Shown: piece after piece, positions 22,260 to 36,708 of the stretch
How positions within the stretch are numbered: position 1 is the first letter of the stretch
Layout of the letters: each line of letters opens with the position of its first letter
NCBI RefSeq assembly: GCF_008831285.2
Contig: NC_045138.2
Location: forward strand, 12,348,571-12,412,570
Length of the DNA stretch: 64,000 nt
Direction of reading: 5' to 3'
DNA from: Nymphaea colorata
Taxonomy: Eukaryota > Streptophyta > Magnoliopsida > Nymphaeales > Nymphaeaceae
Program-made: the position numbers and the translations under genes
The notes under the pieces: generated by a model
The model's database searches: none
What the model was told of the DNA's origin: nothing
Seen by the model: only the letters and a program-made list of their open reading frames with translations

Positions 22260-24640
22260 CCTATTGTAATCGTGCTCTACGACTTTTCATCTTGTAAAAG
22301 ACATCAATAACATCATTGAAATCAAACATTTGAGTAATTTCTTTCTCAATATACAAAAGTAAACAATCTGCAAAGAATTCATCATTCATTTTGTTACGCA
22401 ACCTTGTTTCATAGCATGGAATAATCTTTCTATAGTTGCAGTGGTGACAGGAAGCGTTAGAATGAGACTAAGCAACCTGTACACGTAAGAATATCCTTCA
22501 CTTTTTCTACTAAGTACCATTGCTTAACATACATCTAATAGTGTAACCAAATTTTGAAAACTTGGATGATAACAAATATCATTCTTATGATGTCTCAATT
22601 GACAATTTAAACCCATAAAATCTGAGTCTAAAAAATCTTCAGGATAAAACTTCTCTGCAAGAGTGTATGTATCTTGTGTATTCAACGACTCATATTGATC
22701 TCTATGGTCGAATGTCAACATCAAACGAAGTATGTTCAATGAATTTTCATTAAAGCTACTGTTCAATTCTACCAGCTGAGAATCAATGGTGGCAATAAAA
22801 ATATCAACATGATAATGATCTCTCACCGTAATAAAATTACGTTCACGACGAGAACGTGATCCTCTGACAAAATATTGAGCATTCATATTTGGAATATGGA
22901 TATCATGTGCCATACAAAATGCTCCATAATATCTATAAATGAATCTCAACCATTCTTCCTAAGTTTTTGTAGGAACTTTTTTTGAATTATAAACCATAAC
23001 TATTGCATTTAAATGTCTTGTCTTTGCCTTTGCAATGAAAAACATAGAATATCACTCTATCCCAAATTTCTTGTACTAAGTGCAAAATAAATATAAGGTT
23101 AAATGATGTGATCATGTCATAAGCTGAATTACCTTCACCCCGTATTTGATATGTTGATCCATTGTCTCTTAAATTTTACAATATTACACATGTTGCATCA
23201 AACATTTTTATCAAACTGCACACAGACAAACAATGAAATCCCCTTCTAGTATCACCGGGCTGCTGTAGTGATCCAATTTGATTAGGTCATCTTCCTGTTT
23301 CAAGTTCATCTATAGCAATTCTAAATGCAATTTTATTTACTTGAGCTTCATGCAATTCATCATACATTTACTGTTTTCACTAACAACATTAATGACATAT
23401 GTTAATTGTTCAAAAAATTTATCAACATAGACAACTTCTTTTGAAGTTGCAACAAGTGCAAGTTGTAATCTATGAGCAAAACAATAAACATAATATGCAT
23501 AAGGACATTCATTCAAAATTAATGTTTGCAATCCATTCCATTCACATAGCATACTACTAGCACCATCATATCTTTGACCCTGTATATCTTGAATGCTGAG
23601 ACAACAAAGTAGGAGTTGCATTCTTCAAAATAATTGTTGTAGTATCCCTTACAAACACAATATCTAAAAATCGCTCTTGAACTTGACCTTGCTTATTACA
23701 GCCATTTGTTCTTTCTTGGACTCATCTCGAGCTTCATCAATAGTAATAAAATATTTAGCATCACCAATTTCTTTTATAATTTTAACTCACTTTACTTACA
23801 AAAACATGTAAAATTTCTTTCTGAACTATTGATAAAGTATATTTAGCATTCTTTGGGGCATTATCCAAGACAACTTGTGCAACTTTGTCATTATAACTAG
23901 CTAAAGTTTTAATGAACTCAATAAAGTTACATTGATTCAATGAACATGAACTTTCACCATGGCCTCTAAAAGAACAAGTTTGAAATGCTAACCAACGAAG
24001 TTGTTGTGAACAAGTTCTGAACTTTGCTTTTTCAATCATTTTATTTATGTATTTGCTTTGATGACTTAAGTCATTAAATGCGCGCACATTCATATTATGG
24101 GGTGAATTTTGACTTATCCTTTCATGAATATGAAATGCACATGTTTTCTCACTACCACCCATTTTCATCCAAGCTCTGAATCCTTCAATAATAAATGGAT
24201 TGTCATTTGAATATAGAGTACCGAAAAGATAACACGGCAAACAATATGCACTATCTGTCTTGGGAGAATATTCTAACCATAGAAATTTTTGAAACAATAA
24301 AGCTTGAAATTTACGATGATGATTTGAAGGACCTGACACTGGATATCTATGAAGCCATGCTGATATGACCCATAATTAATATATGCTCGCCTAACTTCAT
24401 CTCTTTCATTTACTGTATCTCCCATATAGAACATCGTAACCCTGGACCAACACGATGCTTTCTGCAGTTTCAATTTTTGAATACTAAAAAGTTGAAGAAT
24501 CTGAGTGAAAAAGAACAACATCAAGAGCTTTCGGACTAGAACAACTAACATTTTGGTTTTCTCCCTCTTGGTTTTCTCCCCCTTGGTTTTCTTCCTCTTT
24601 GTTTTCTTTCCTTTGGTTTTCTCCCTCTTGATCAATAACT
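22260..24640 (-). pseudogene. hAT transposase (TTF/ZMYM-type, DUF4371, dimerisation domain), fragmented
   Basis: Read on the minus strand, the order is: a lysine-rich N-terminus and ERDEVRRAYINYGSYQHGF (24273-24635); a frameshift; then a TTF-type zinc-finger-like block WLEYSPKTDSAYCLPCYLF and the start of DUF4371 (23782-24339); the catalytic-core segment with GQRYDGASSMLCEWNGLQ and FAHRLQLALVATSKE (23337-23621); another segment (22524-22949); and the C-terminal hAT dimerisation region around 22265-22480 (LPVTTATIERLF-like, in a frame with stops). Such proteins cut and rejoin the element ends. At least three frame changes and several stops make this a pseudogene. Confidence 0.85.
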
Positions 24641-25067
24641 TATTTTTTTTTTAAATAATCTTAATATTTTTCATCATCTTTTCAATAAGCTAACACAAAA
24701 AAACCTGAAATTTATAATAGACAATAAGATTTAAACGTATCGATGTAATTGAACTCGAAACATATCAAACACTAAAAGGACATAATCACATCACATAGAT
24801 GCTAGATTATGCAAGCATCGTAAAATAAAAACGTAAGTGTTGAAAGGAAGTTTCTCATAAGTCATAACTAATGTTGCTAGTTTAATGTAGTGAGTTCAAG
24901 ACATTTTAACTAGAGTGAATCAAATGAGAACTATAAAATTCAAGATTCTCAAGTCCTTTAGAATGAGACAATGGGTCTTCCCAATACTGAGTGAATTGTC
25001 GAACTATATTTTTGTCATCTTAACTAGTTAATATAGGAGTAGCAGCTAGGCCTCTGGTTGCCTCAAG

Positions 25068-25277
25068 CTAAAGTAGTCCACAATCAGAATTGACTTTAAA
25101 CAGCTCACTGATAAAGCAACAACCATCTTCATTTGAATAAAATACAAAACTTTGTTTGAACTCATTGGGTGCAACGATGCAGTGTAAGACCATAATGGGT
25201 TCCTGTGTTTCCAATTCATCAAAAATGATGTCTTTACTCTTTAGTAGTTGGACTTTTGTACCTGCTACATGCAACAC
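25068..25277 (-). other. Unassigned open frame inside the hAT element
   Basis: This 69-residue frame includes LHCIVAPNEFKQSFVFYSNEDGCCFISELF and lies upstream of the transposase within the TSD-bounded hAT. I do not recognise it. It has balanced, protein-like composition unlike the AT-rich chance frames nearby, so it could be a captured host exon fragment or part of an untranslated leader. No start context or splice sites can be assigned with confidence. Confidence 0.25.
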
Positions 25278-25603
25278 ATTTGATTCATAACTTTAATCAA
25301 CCTTCATATATTCTAACTTGCAACAGCCGTAAAAGTCTCTGCAACTAGAAGCTAATGCCTAATGATATTAAAAAACAAAGGAAACACAAACAAGGAAAAA
25401 CAGTGGGTTGTGGGCCACTGAATTGATAAATTCAAACCAATTAACCAACTCTAAAAAGAAACAACCAAGCATATCAAAGCAAAACAATCCAAACACAACA
25501 AAAGAAAGCACATGCCACAACATTCATCATCAAGAGAAAACAAAAAGCATCAGACATGAGACATTGATCTTGAGCCACAAAAATCGACTGATGATTTGAT
25601 GAA

Positions 25604-25629
25604 GGGGGGGGGGGGGGGGGGGGGGGGGG
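25604..25629 (+). repeat. 26-nt poly-G run
   Basis: An uninterrupted G homopolymer lies within the non-coding part of the hAT element. Long poly-G is rare in plant nuclear DNA and error-prone in sequencing, so the exact length should not be trusted. Confidence 0.8.
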
Positions 25630-26004
25630 ACAAGACGACGTAGATTATAGAAGTATCTGTCTAGTATGCCCAAGTGCCAACGACTAAGAACAGCTGCGAG
25701 AGACCATACCTTGGCTGTTTGGCAGAAATCTATCAGAGATAAATGGAAAGACCAAAGGGGATCTCCTGTGCTGTGGGCCAAGGAGGGAGCGAGCGAGCAA
25801 GAGAGAGGGCGGGGCCAGTGATCGCCTGCAGCCCCGCACAGTGGGCCAGAGAGGGAGCGAGAGAGAGAGAGAGAGAGGGCACGAGAGAAGGGGCTGCATT
25901 TTATTCTTAAAAAAATTTAATTTTTTATATATAATTTTTTTTTCATGCGCTGGGGTGGAACCATGGCCCAGGCGGGCCCCCCTCCCTCCGCCCCTGTCTT
26001 TAGG

Positions 26005-27689
26005 AGCCCTTAGTCAGCTTTCAGCCATAACTTAGCTCAGACGCTGCACTTTAACTCGAGTAGCTCACAGAACCAAGTGACCCACCATTTATGTATCACC
26101 AAGACCATGTTAGATCTAGTCGAGTTCAACATATATTCACCTCAGTGTGGCCTGAATATTTCCAGAGTTATTTTCAATTCTAGGATGAGATGTCTGATTT
26201 CAAAGTGTCACCCTCTCACCTATTTGGTAGGATTCAAGCTCAAATTCAACTCTACCAAAACAACCCTCATTTGTCTGTTTGGCATCCTCACTGCTTTCTG
26301 GCTCACTGGTTTCAGTCACTTGATGCAGGGTGTTCAGCGACCACTTGAGGCCTCCTTAGGTCGAAAACAGTGTCAGTGCACATAGGTGGGTGAGCTATGA
26401 GCCTTTCTAAATGTTTCTCCCTCCCTCTCGGCAATGATGCATTGTTCATTCCCTTTCATTTTCATTAGAGTTTCTTGTTTGAGACTCTGATCCCTCTCTT
26501 TTAATGCTTTCTCCTTCCCTCAGCCTCAGGCCTCTCTCCTATGGCCATGTGGACAGGTTTTTGCATATTACACTCACCATGGAAGCCCCTTTACCTACCG
26601 ATGTGGAGGTGGAACCATGGAAGCCCGTGTGCCTGTTGCTCCATCAGTGACTAAACCACTACAATGAGTCTCCCTTCTTTGATTGTCTATTTGTTTCTGC
26701 TTTTGATTTAGGAATTAGGGTTTTGCTCAATTGGTATGGAATTTAGAGAATTCGTGATTTGCTCAAATGTTCTAGCATTTAGGGATTTGCTCAATTGTTG
26801 TAGCATTTAGGGATTTTCTTTATTCAATTGTTGCGTTGTGTAGTATTAGGGATTTGGCCATTTGGGGCTTCTAGTTCAGAAAAATCATAGAAATAACTTC
26901 AACTGTTCATTCATTTTTCTTGTCTACACTGAGCAGGGTCATTTGATTACTTCTTTAGTTCATTAGTTTTTAAATTTTTTCTTCTCACTATATCGTAGTA
27001 GTGGCTGTTTTCTGCTCTTGTTTCTCTCTTTTAGTAAATGCTATGAGATGAATATTATTTCTTTTACTTATATAGTCGTGAATCTTATACCAGAACTAGA
27101 AGATAATTTCTAATTTCATGATAAGCAATGTCAGCATGAAGACTATAATTTAGTAATTAGAAGCAATGTAAAGCTTTACACTCTCTAAAACATTGAAAAA
27201 TAGCAATTTTAAGTTGCAAATCAGATTTTATTTGCTTTTTCAAGCTATTATTTTGATTCTTCAATTTTATTAATTTGCCCAAGCTGTTAATTATCTGCAC
27301 TATCCTACTATCAATCTTTCATGTTGAATGTTGCTAGGTATTTTATTTTTTTGTCTTTTGCTGCCATAAGTTGATAATCATTGGTTTTCCATTCAAAAGT
27401 GCATCAATTTCTTGCTCATTTTAGAAATTAGCATCTTACTCATCTACTTGTTTGGGACAACTTTATGTGTGTAGTCTTGTGTGCCCCCTTATGCATATCA
27501 AGCTCAACCCAGTGTCTTGGCTGTAGCTGGCATAAAGAGAGGGTGAAATTTACAACTGCTAATTTATAGCAAAAAATATCAATTAAGTGAAACATATATA
27601 GTTTACAGTGCAGTACACACAGGACTTAGAGAGTTTGCAAAGAAGGTTCCTGACCTCGAGCAATCCCACATCTCGGTAGACTCAAGAAC
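26005..27689. other. Between the two hAT elements, nothing recognisable
   Basis: The 102-codon frame 26077-26385 has no known motif. The words TTTAGGGATTTGCTCAATTG are repeated several times between 26730 and 26860, a short degenerate tandem repeat. No gene supported. Confidence 0.4.
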
Positions 27690-28659
27690 TTGGGGCAGAC
27701 CAGAAAATTTTTTAGGGTCAAGCATTGTCCCATTTGTTACCTTTGTTGTCAGAATCTCGTGAATAGCTAGCGAGTTGAGTCAATCATCAAGCAAAATTGC
27801 ATTCTAAATCAGCAATTAGTCAATCCAATTGGTCATTTAGTCAACCTATAGTCAGCATAGCTGTTGGTCAGTCAACTAATGTTTGTCATATAGCCTACAT
27901 TTTATTCTATTAATTTTTGGAGGATGAATTCCTAAGCTAGGGGCATATGGTGAATGACCTGAGGTATATAGCAGCATATATTTCTTCATGCATTGTAGAT
28001 TGAAGTGCTATGCATGTGGATATTGAATATTTGCATCAAAGTATCTCTTGTAGTCTTCTTCTTTATCATTTAGTTAATAATTATAGTTTTTTTTATATAG
28101 ACTGCACCAATCTCTTTAGTTTTTGTAGAGACCAAGGAAGGTGCATATTCATTGGAACACTAGCTATATGTGAATTAGTTTCCAACCTCAAATATGACTC
28201 ATGGTGATGGAACATAACAGGTATGTCATAAAGTCCACTAGGTGTTCCAAAGATATGCTTGGCAATGCAAGCTAGGCTATTTATGTTAGATATATGTGTT
28301 TTTGCTTGTCAATTGTGTGCTAGTTTATGTTCCAAATATGATTCTGTCCTTTGTCCTCATTTGCTTGTCAATTGCATGGGTATATGCGGTTTTGTAAGCT
28401 AAGCTATTTTATGTTACAATTTTTCTATCTTCTTTTGCTTGACAAGTGAGAAAACTAGTAAAAAGGTATCATTTTGTTTGGAACCTTATAAGAAAGGTTG
28501 TTGGATTTGCTCCATATGCGAAGTAGAGAAAGTAACAAAAAATAGCAATTTGAATATATTATATATTGATTGTATATTCAATATATAGTGTTTAATGTTA
28601 ATACTTTATAATATAATATAGACCTACAATTTTTTTTTATTTTATCTTTTTATTGATAA

Positions 28660-31210
28660 GCATGGATAAGTTTCTCATGAAAATGACTATTTTTGGTAAA
28701 TATGATACAAATAAAGAGGATATTAGATCAAGAAAAGAATGAAATCAAGAGAAGACGTTAGATCAAGAGTTGAAGGAGATGCAAGAGAAAATGCTAGATC
28801 TAATAAAGAAGGATAATCACGTGCAGAGGGAAACAATATAGAATTTAATGAAACAAAGTTGATAGTCGTGCACTTCATTCTCCTATTTCTACTTACCTCT
28901 TAAGATAAGAGAAGATGTTCGTAGAGCATATCTTTTGCAAGGCCTGGTCAACCTTGCGATTGCGACTTTCAGCTGAATTGTCAAAAATGAAAGGTTAATC
29001 CAGCTTGGTCTAATGAATACAAGGATTGGTTGGAGTATAGTCTAAGTAAACATGGAGCATATTGTTGATATTATCATTTTTCAAGCCAACAAGTATAGAC
29101 AAGTTTCATACGAAGACATTTGCATTTGAAGGATTTGATAATTGAAAAGTGAAGATGATATTTGATATGCATGTTGAAGGCCCCAACAATCATCATAATA
29201 TGTCACAGATAAAATGTGAAATTTTGATGCATTAAAAAAATCAAATTAATACCATATTTCAAAACTAAAGTGATAAAAAAAAATGCATATGAGACTCGTC
29301 TTTGGGCAACTGTTATTGCTACTAAACTTTTGTTAAAGCATGGATTACCATTTCGAGAGTAAAATGAAGGTGAAAACACCCTTAATAGGCAAAAAATTAT
29401 TAAAGTTTTAAAGGTTTCTACAAAGTTGAATAGTGGTATAGATAAAGTTGTGCTGAAGAATGCTCTAGAAAATAACAAATTGACATTTCCTGATATACGA
29501 AATGATGTTACCAAAGCTTGTGTGATGCAAACAACAAATGAAATCATCAAGAAATTTGGACATACCTTTTTTTCTCTATTTTGCTTTATGCTTCTTGAGA
29601 TGCATCAACGAAAGAGAGAATAGTCATTGTTTTACGGTTTGTTAATGAAAATGGCCAAAAGTTGCATGATTTCTTGTAATTGTACATGTGTTTGAAACAA
29701 ATGCAAGTTCATTCAAAGCCGCAGTAGAAGACATATTTTGTAAACATTGATTGAGCATATCAAATCTGCATTCATATGGTTGTGATGATGGAGAAATATA
29801 ATAAGAGCATTTAATGGGTTGAAGACTCTTATATTAAAAAAAATGAGTCTGCATATTATATACATTGTTTTGCACATCAGCTCCAATTGGTACTAGTTGT
29901 AGTTGCACATAAATATTTGTAATACTTGGGATGTTTTTTGATACATAATTCAGATTACCAAGTTACTTTTATACTTCATGCAAGATGTCAGAGCTTGTTC
30001 GAGAAGCAAAATACATTAAAATCGTTAAACCACTTGAATAAGGTAAACTTGAAACAAGACAAGGATTAAGTCACCAAATGAGTTTTAAACAACCTAGTGA
30101 TACTCATTAGTCTTCTCATTATGACGCTACACTTAATTTAATGGAGATGTATCCTTCTTTAATTAAGGCATTAGAGTTTGTTATAGACACAAATACAAGA
30201 AGACTTGAAGCACTTGAAATGCTACGTAAATTACAAGATTTTTGAAGTTGTGTTTGGCTTGCAATTGATTAATAAAGTTTTGGGGATAACTGAAATACTT
30301 TCACAATCACTTCAACGTAAAGATTAAGATATTGTTAATGCTATGAATTTAGTTGCTACAAAAAACAGTACCTTCAAGATTTGAGAGATGATGGTTGGGA
30401 GTCTCTTATAAATAAAATTTCTATATTTCGTAATAAATTTGACATTCCAATACCTGTACTAGATGACATATACACACCTCAAGGACGATCAAGATGTAAA
30501 GTTGAAAAGATAACATGCTTACATCATTATCATGTTGAAGTGTTCTGCTCTGTCATTGATCTATAAATTGAAGAGCTAAATAATCATTTTGTTGAAACAA
30601 ATACAAAGTTTCTCCTTCTAGTGAAATGTTGAAGCCCAAAGAATTCTTTTGATATAAATAAATTGATTTGTGTTGCTGAATATTATCCTAGAGACTTTCA
30701 AAAAACACATCTAGAATGACTTAGAAATCAATTGGAAGTATTTGTTAAACATGTGAAGGCCTATATTGAGTTTTCACATTTAAACTTTTTGGCAGAACTT
30801 GTACAAATGATGGTGACAACGGAAAAGCACATGGTATTTCCTCTAGTTAATTTGTTGATGAAGTTGACAAGGCCTATATTGAGTTTTCACATTTAAACTT
30901 TTTGGCAGAACTTGTACAAATGATGGTGACAACGGAAAAGCACATGGTATTTCCTCTAGTTAATTTGTTGATGAAGTTGACATTAACTTTACCAGTTGCA
31001 ACAACAAGTATTGAAAGATCATTCTCAATTGTGAATTATCAAAACCCAGCTTCGTAATCAAATGGGAGATGAATTAGTTAATGATATTTAGTTACTTACA
31101 TTGAGACAAATACATTTGACAACATCATTGATGAAGTAATTTTGCATTGTTACCAAGATATGGAGAGCAGGCAAGGTCAAATGTCAATTGTTCGTAATTA
31201 TAATTTTTGT
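28660..31210 (+). pseudogene. hAT transposase relic (plus strand copy)
   Basis: Fragments in changing frames follow the family order: start MDKFLMKMTIFGK near 28661; IREDVRRAYLLQG near 28907-28945; an LQLVLV segment near 29881 within the DUF4371/core region; and the C-terminal dimerisation domain FPLVNLLMKLTLTLPVATTSIERSFS near 30950-31030. Many stops and shifts are present. A 113-bp tandem duplication (30757-30869 and 30870-30982) inside the dimerisation region adds a further frameshift. It is not a closely matching copy of the minus-strand hAT transposase, so it is likely a separate lineage of the same clade. Confidence 0.8.
30757..30982 (+). repeat. 113-bp perfect tandem duplication in the hAT relic
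   Basis: Two adjacent copies, 30757-30869 and 30870-30982, read identically. 113 is not a multiple of three, so the duplication breaks the frame. Its identity contrasts with the decay of the surrounding pseudogene, so it arose after the element died. Confidence 0.85.
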
Positions 31211-32312
31211 CGTGCTTTTTGTGAATAATAGTTATTTGAATTTTTTAGGCCAATTGTAAATCTGTACAGAACTATAGCTATTTCATTTGTTTTTTTGGAG
31301 TCAATTGTAAATATGTGCAATTATAATTAATTGAATCATCTTTGAAGCCAATTGTAATTTTTTTCATAGCTTATCTATTTATTTTGTTTTTTAAGGCACA
31401 TTGAAAATTTGATAGTTATATATCTAGTGCCCCATAAAAGGTTCTAGTTTGGGCCCTGCTGGTAGAACCTACCTAATAGAAAGCAACAATTGGTTCAAGT
31501 AAAGCTATAGAAACTTGTGACTGCATGGATTTTGTTGGTAAAAAGCAACAAAATATGAAGTGAAGAAAGACAATTTTTATTGCTTCTTTTTCACTTTTAC
31601 TGTCGGATGAAAACTAAAATATGATTTCCTTTTTTAGTTTATTGCTTGTTCAATTGCCCCTATAGTCAATGTAATGCGAGGAAATTGCATACAAGCACAT
31701 GGATATAGCAACAAGTGTACAAAATTCAAGAAAACATGCATGTGTTTGGAAGACAAATTCTATTGACACTTTCTTGGCTTTATTATGTTTGTAAGACACC
31801 AAGGGTTTTTCTTGTGTGTTTCTTTTCTTAATGGCTAGGCCCACTGAGGTGTCTGTATGCTAGTTAAAGTAATTGCATCTATCCCATTGTCATTTATTGT
31901 TTCCATTGCTTGATTTTAGCTGGTATGAATGAGGCCATTGCAAGTTACCTTCAGTTGTTTTCCTCATTCTGTGTTATTGCATAATTGATTTTCTTAATCA
32001 GTTTCATTGTGTTTGAACTTTGAGCTTTTTATTGGATTGGCTAAATAAAGCTTGATCAACAAATAGACTTATTTACTTGCGACTTTTGCTCTTTCATGGA
32101 GTAGCAGTGCTTTTCTGCTGGAGGCCTTGAGCATTAGCTGTAATGAAGAAAATATGGAGATGCATTGAAGAGAACGTGCACTCAAGCTGGAGCTGAAGAT
32201 GGAGATGCCATACAAGACGACGAAATCACCATTTATTATGGGAAAATCATATAACTAGTTGTAGTTATTTGTTTTCTTGACTGTGTAAATTAAAAATAAT
32301 TTTTCAATTACA

Positions 32313-32314
32313 CA

Positions 32315-32350
<36 letters not shown>

Positions 32351-32351
32351 T
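32313..32351. repeat. Compound (CT)n-(AT)n microsatellite
   Basis: A CT run passing into AT, then TAA repeats, just upstream of an orphan CACTA end. Confidence 0.85.
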
Positions 32352-32364
32352 AATAATAATAATA

Positions 32365-32622
32365 TCATTGAGTTCCTATTAGCCCTGTTGGTAGAATTCC
32401 CAAACGGTCTTTCAGGTTGGGAATTCAAATAAGTATTCCCAACGGGGCATTGTTGTTGGGAATGTGACTGCACTTTCCCAACTGCTGTGATTGTTGGCAT
32501 TTGATTTGCCCATGGAGGTTATCTCAACGGCTGCGCAGCCGTTGGGAAACAAAATGCCAACGGCTCACAGGGGTTTATTCGAACACCTTGAGCCGTCGGC
32601 GCTTCCCAATAATGTTGTAGTG
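32365..32622 (-). mobile_element. Orphan CACTA end with CCAACGG-type subterminal repeats
   Basis: Read on the minus strand, the segment begins CACTACAACATTATTGGG at 32622 and is densely packed with TTGGGAA, CCAACGG and CCGTTGGG motifs in both orientations over about 250 bp. That is the signature of a CACTA subterminal region, from a different family than the 56.9-kb element. The opposite end was not found. Confidence 0.55.
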
Positions 32623-32888
32623 CATGTTACTTTTGTTTGCATTAGCCATGCAATTGATCAAAATTTCTTTGGTGTAGACAACCTCCTGTGTTCTTGGCTG
32701 AATGTTTGTTTCGGTGTAGGCTACCTAATGGTTTTTCATGTAGAGGGTAAGTTTCGACTTTCCATTCTGATGCATGTTGCTACTTCTTTTTAGTAAACAG
32801 TTTCTTTCTTCTTTACTTAAGCTTTGGGGAAGTTGTTCCAACAGGTTTGCATTAAAGAGCTTAAGTATTAATGAATTTCTTAGTATGA

Positions 32889-34200
<1,312 letters not shown>

Positions 34201-34208
34201 ACATCTTG

Positions 34209-34489
<281 letters not shown>

Positions 34490-36672
34490 CTTACATTAAT
34501 TTTACTGCCTGTTGATTAACTTACGACATTGGTCTTTTGTGTTGCTTCATATGTTTACCAACCATAATTTTAAAATTCTGGCTCAATCTGCCACAACAGT
34601 TGGGTGCCGAAAAATATAAATTAAGGGACATAAGTGCTGCAAGATGCATGAATCAAATAGCTAGCCTTTTGGTTACAAATTTCTTTATGGTCCTCCTAGA
34701 GGGGAAAGTAAATGAAAAAGAACATCAATGGATCACATAAATTAGGCCCATGAATTATAATAACCGATTTTGAGATAAAAACATTCTAAATTAGATTTCA
34801 CTTTCAAATCTGAATCCGATTGCAAATTTTCTTCACTCTTTTTAAATATATATTTTGGCCCCTGTCAAAATTTTGAAAACTGTTTGATCCTTCTAATGAA
34901 AAAATTCTAGCTCTACCCCTTGTGTGACTGTTAGGAAAGAGGCTCTCTCTCTCACACTTAAGACACCTTGAGGAGAAAACTGAAGAAAAAGGAAAAAAGA
35001 AGATACAAGTATTTTAAATGGAATGGTTCACAGGCACGGTCGTCTTGCGTCAACGGCCACACAGAGTTTTTCACTATGACAGAAAAATTGAGGAGTACAA
35101 GTGGGGCAAATCTGTAAAACACAAAATCACATGCATGCTCTTACAAAAAAGGTTGTCTCCCAACCTTACCGAAGTTTAAGAATCCTATTAAGCATAGGTC
35201 AGGCTCCACACTCCAACAGTGACCAAATACACTTTCATTTGCATGAGATGACAGATATAAAACCAAAAACGTCGGCTTTGGATATGGACCCTGCTTGTAC
35301 TTAGATCAACACAACGGGATTTCCTACTGTTCATGTGAGAAAGGCGACAAAGCATATACAATAAATGGAGGCCATTAATTCTTGTGTAGGTGTCCGATGG
35401 ACGCCACAAAACGAGTACACCTGGGTCCGGACACTGTTTAATTCCCCGATAAAACAATGGTGATTTCTACCCCCGTGGGGTATTGGGCCAAGCTGCAGGA
35501 CAAGTCCAGCTGGTTGTAACCAGAACACCCACCGACCAACCATAACCGAGCGCACCTGTTCTACAAACCCAAACATTCTTCACTATATGGCGAGTCGCCT
35601 TCAATATTAATCATGAGATCATGCATGGTCTATTTATAACTTGTTAGAACAAACAGGACCGTGTGGCCCCGTTTGATATCTGGATCTTGTCAGCATTTAC
35701 TGAATATGTGGACCCGCTGGTCCATATGAACAGTGCATGTCCCTCTTATGTATGTTTTTCAAGTTCACCCATGTATAGTGTATCACTGTTCAGCCAAGGG
35801 TCACTGTTACGGGGATGATTGCATTTATTGAAAGTTGTATGAAAAGAATAAATAATTTTAAAGGAGAAAGAGAAAGCAGAGAAACCGGCTTTTCCCGCAT
35901 GGATTACCACCACCGGCGATTCTTTTCCCTTTTCAATTCCCAACCCTTTTCTTGTCATGCATCTAAGTAATAATCATGAACCAACCATGTTAAACTCCAG
36001 TTGAGAATGGGGAAAAAAATATAATATATAGATTTCATTAAACAGGTCTACAAATTAGTTTCCCTCATTTCTTTGTCTGTCGACTTCCCAATAGACTCGA
36101 GGGCACACTTCAACCAAAATCAGTTCCAACGCTTTTCGCTGCAGCCATCTACATGCAATATCCAGTAGCATTTCTTCTTGTTCCACTTATCTTAATTTTC
36201 TTCTGGATCTTATGCTCCAGGCATGTTTTCAAGGGGGTTGGACAGCATTTGGAGGAGATGTTGGCATATAGTTTTTTTTTCGAATCCACAAGGCCTCAAT
36301 CTATTATGTACATGCAAGTTGAAGTATGACTGAGGCAGCACCCTAAGATACAAAAAATAGGTCTTGCATCATAGAAGGATAAGGGGTTGGGTGGAAACTT
36401 CAACTCTCTTTTAAATGATAGGATGGAATACTCCTCCTTTTACCCAAAATTACTACAGACATAATGCATAAGATATGTTCACAAGTACTAAACACGTAGA
36501 ATTCCTTTGATGGTGAATTGCCCAAAAAATCAACAACAAAAAGTACATCAAAATTTTTAGCCTAAGAGTGTTGTGACAAACAAACAAATAACTAGTTCAT
36601 GAGCACCCACAGGTTGTTATTGATTACCCGTTGAGTATATCTACACAACTACGTCAAAACAAATTAAACTGA

Positions 36673-36708
<36 letters not shown>

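Larger units (their letters stand above)
21698..25996 (-). mobile_element. hAT-superfamily DNA transposon, near full length, inactive
   Basis: This 4299-bp element is flanked by an 8-bp target-site duplication TCTTTAAG (21690-21697) and TCTTTAGG (25997-26004), one mismatch. 8-bp TSDs are characteristic of hAT. The ends are degenerate inverted repeats: left CACACGTGGAGCCAGG, right (reverse complement) CAGGGGCGGAGGGAGG. A decayed transposase lies on the minus strand between 22260 and 24640. About 1.3 kb between transposase and right end holds a 26-nt G run and an unassigned frame (25068-25277). Confidence 0.85.
27690..31458 (+). mobile_element. Second hAT DNA transposon, plus strand, heavily decayed
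   Basis: A transposase of the same TTF/ZMYM hAT type lies on the plus strand at about 28660-31210. The probable right end is ...GTTTGGGCCCTG at 31458. Its reverse complement (CAGGGCCCAAACTAGAAC) resembles the sequence GGGGCAGACCAGAAAA at about 27691, which I take as the left end. No convincing 8-bp duplication was found, so the borders are uncertain. The domain content is not. Confidence 0.6.

Noticed and set aside
26657-26670. CACTACAATG as a left end for the CACTA terminus at 32622
   Set aside because: No CCAACGG-type subterminal motifs follow it, and the flanking triplets (AAC left, CAT right) do not match.
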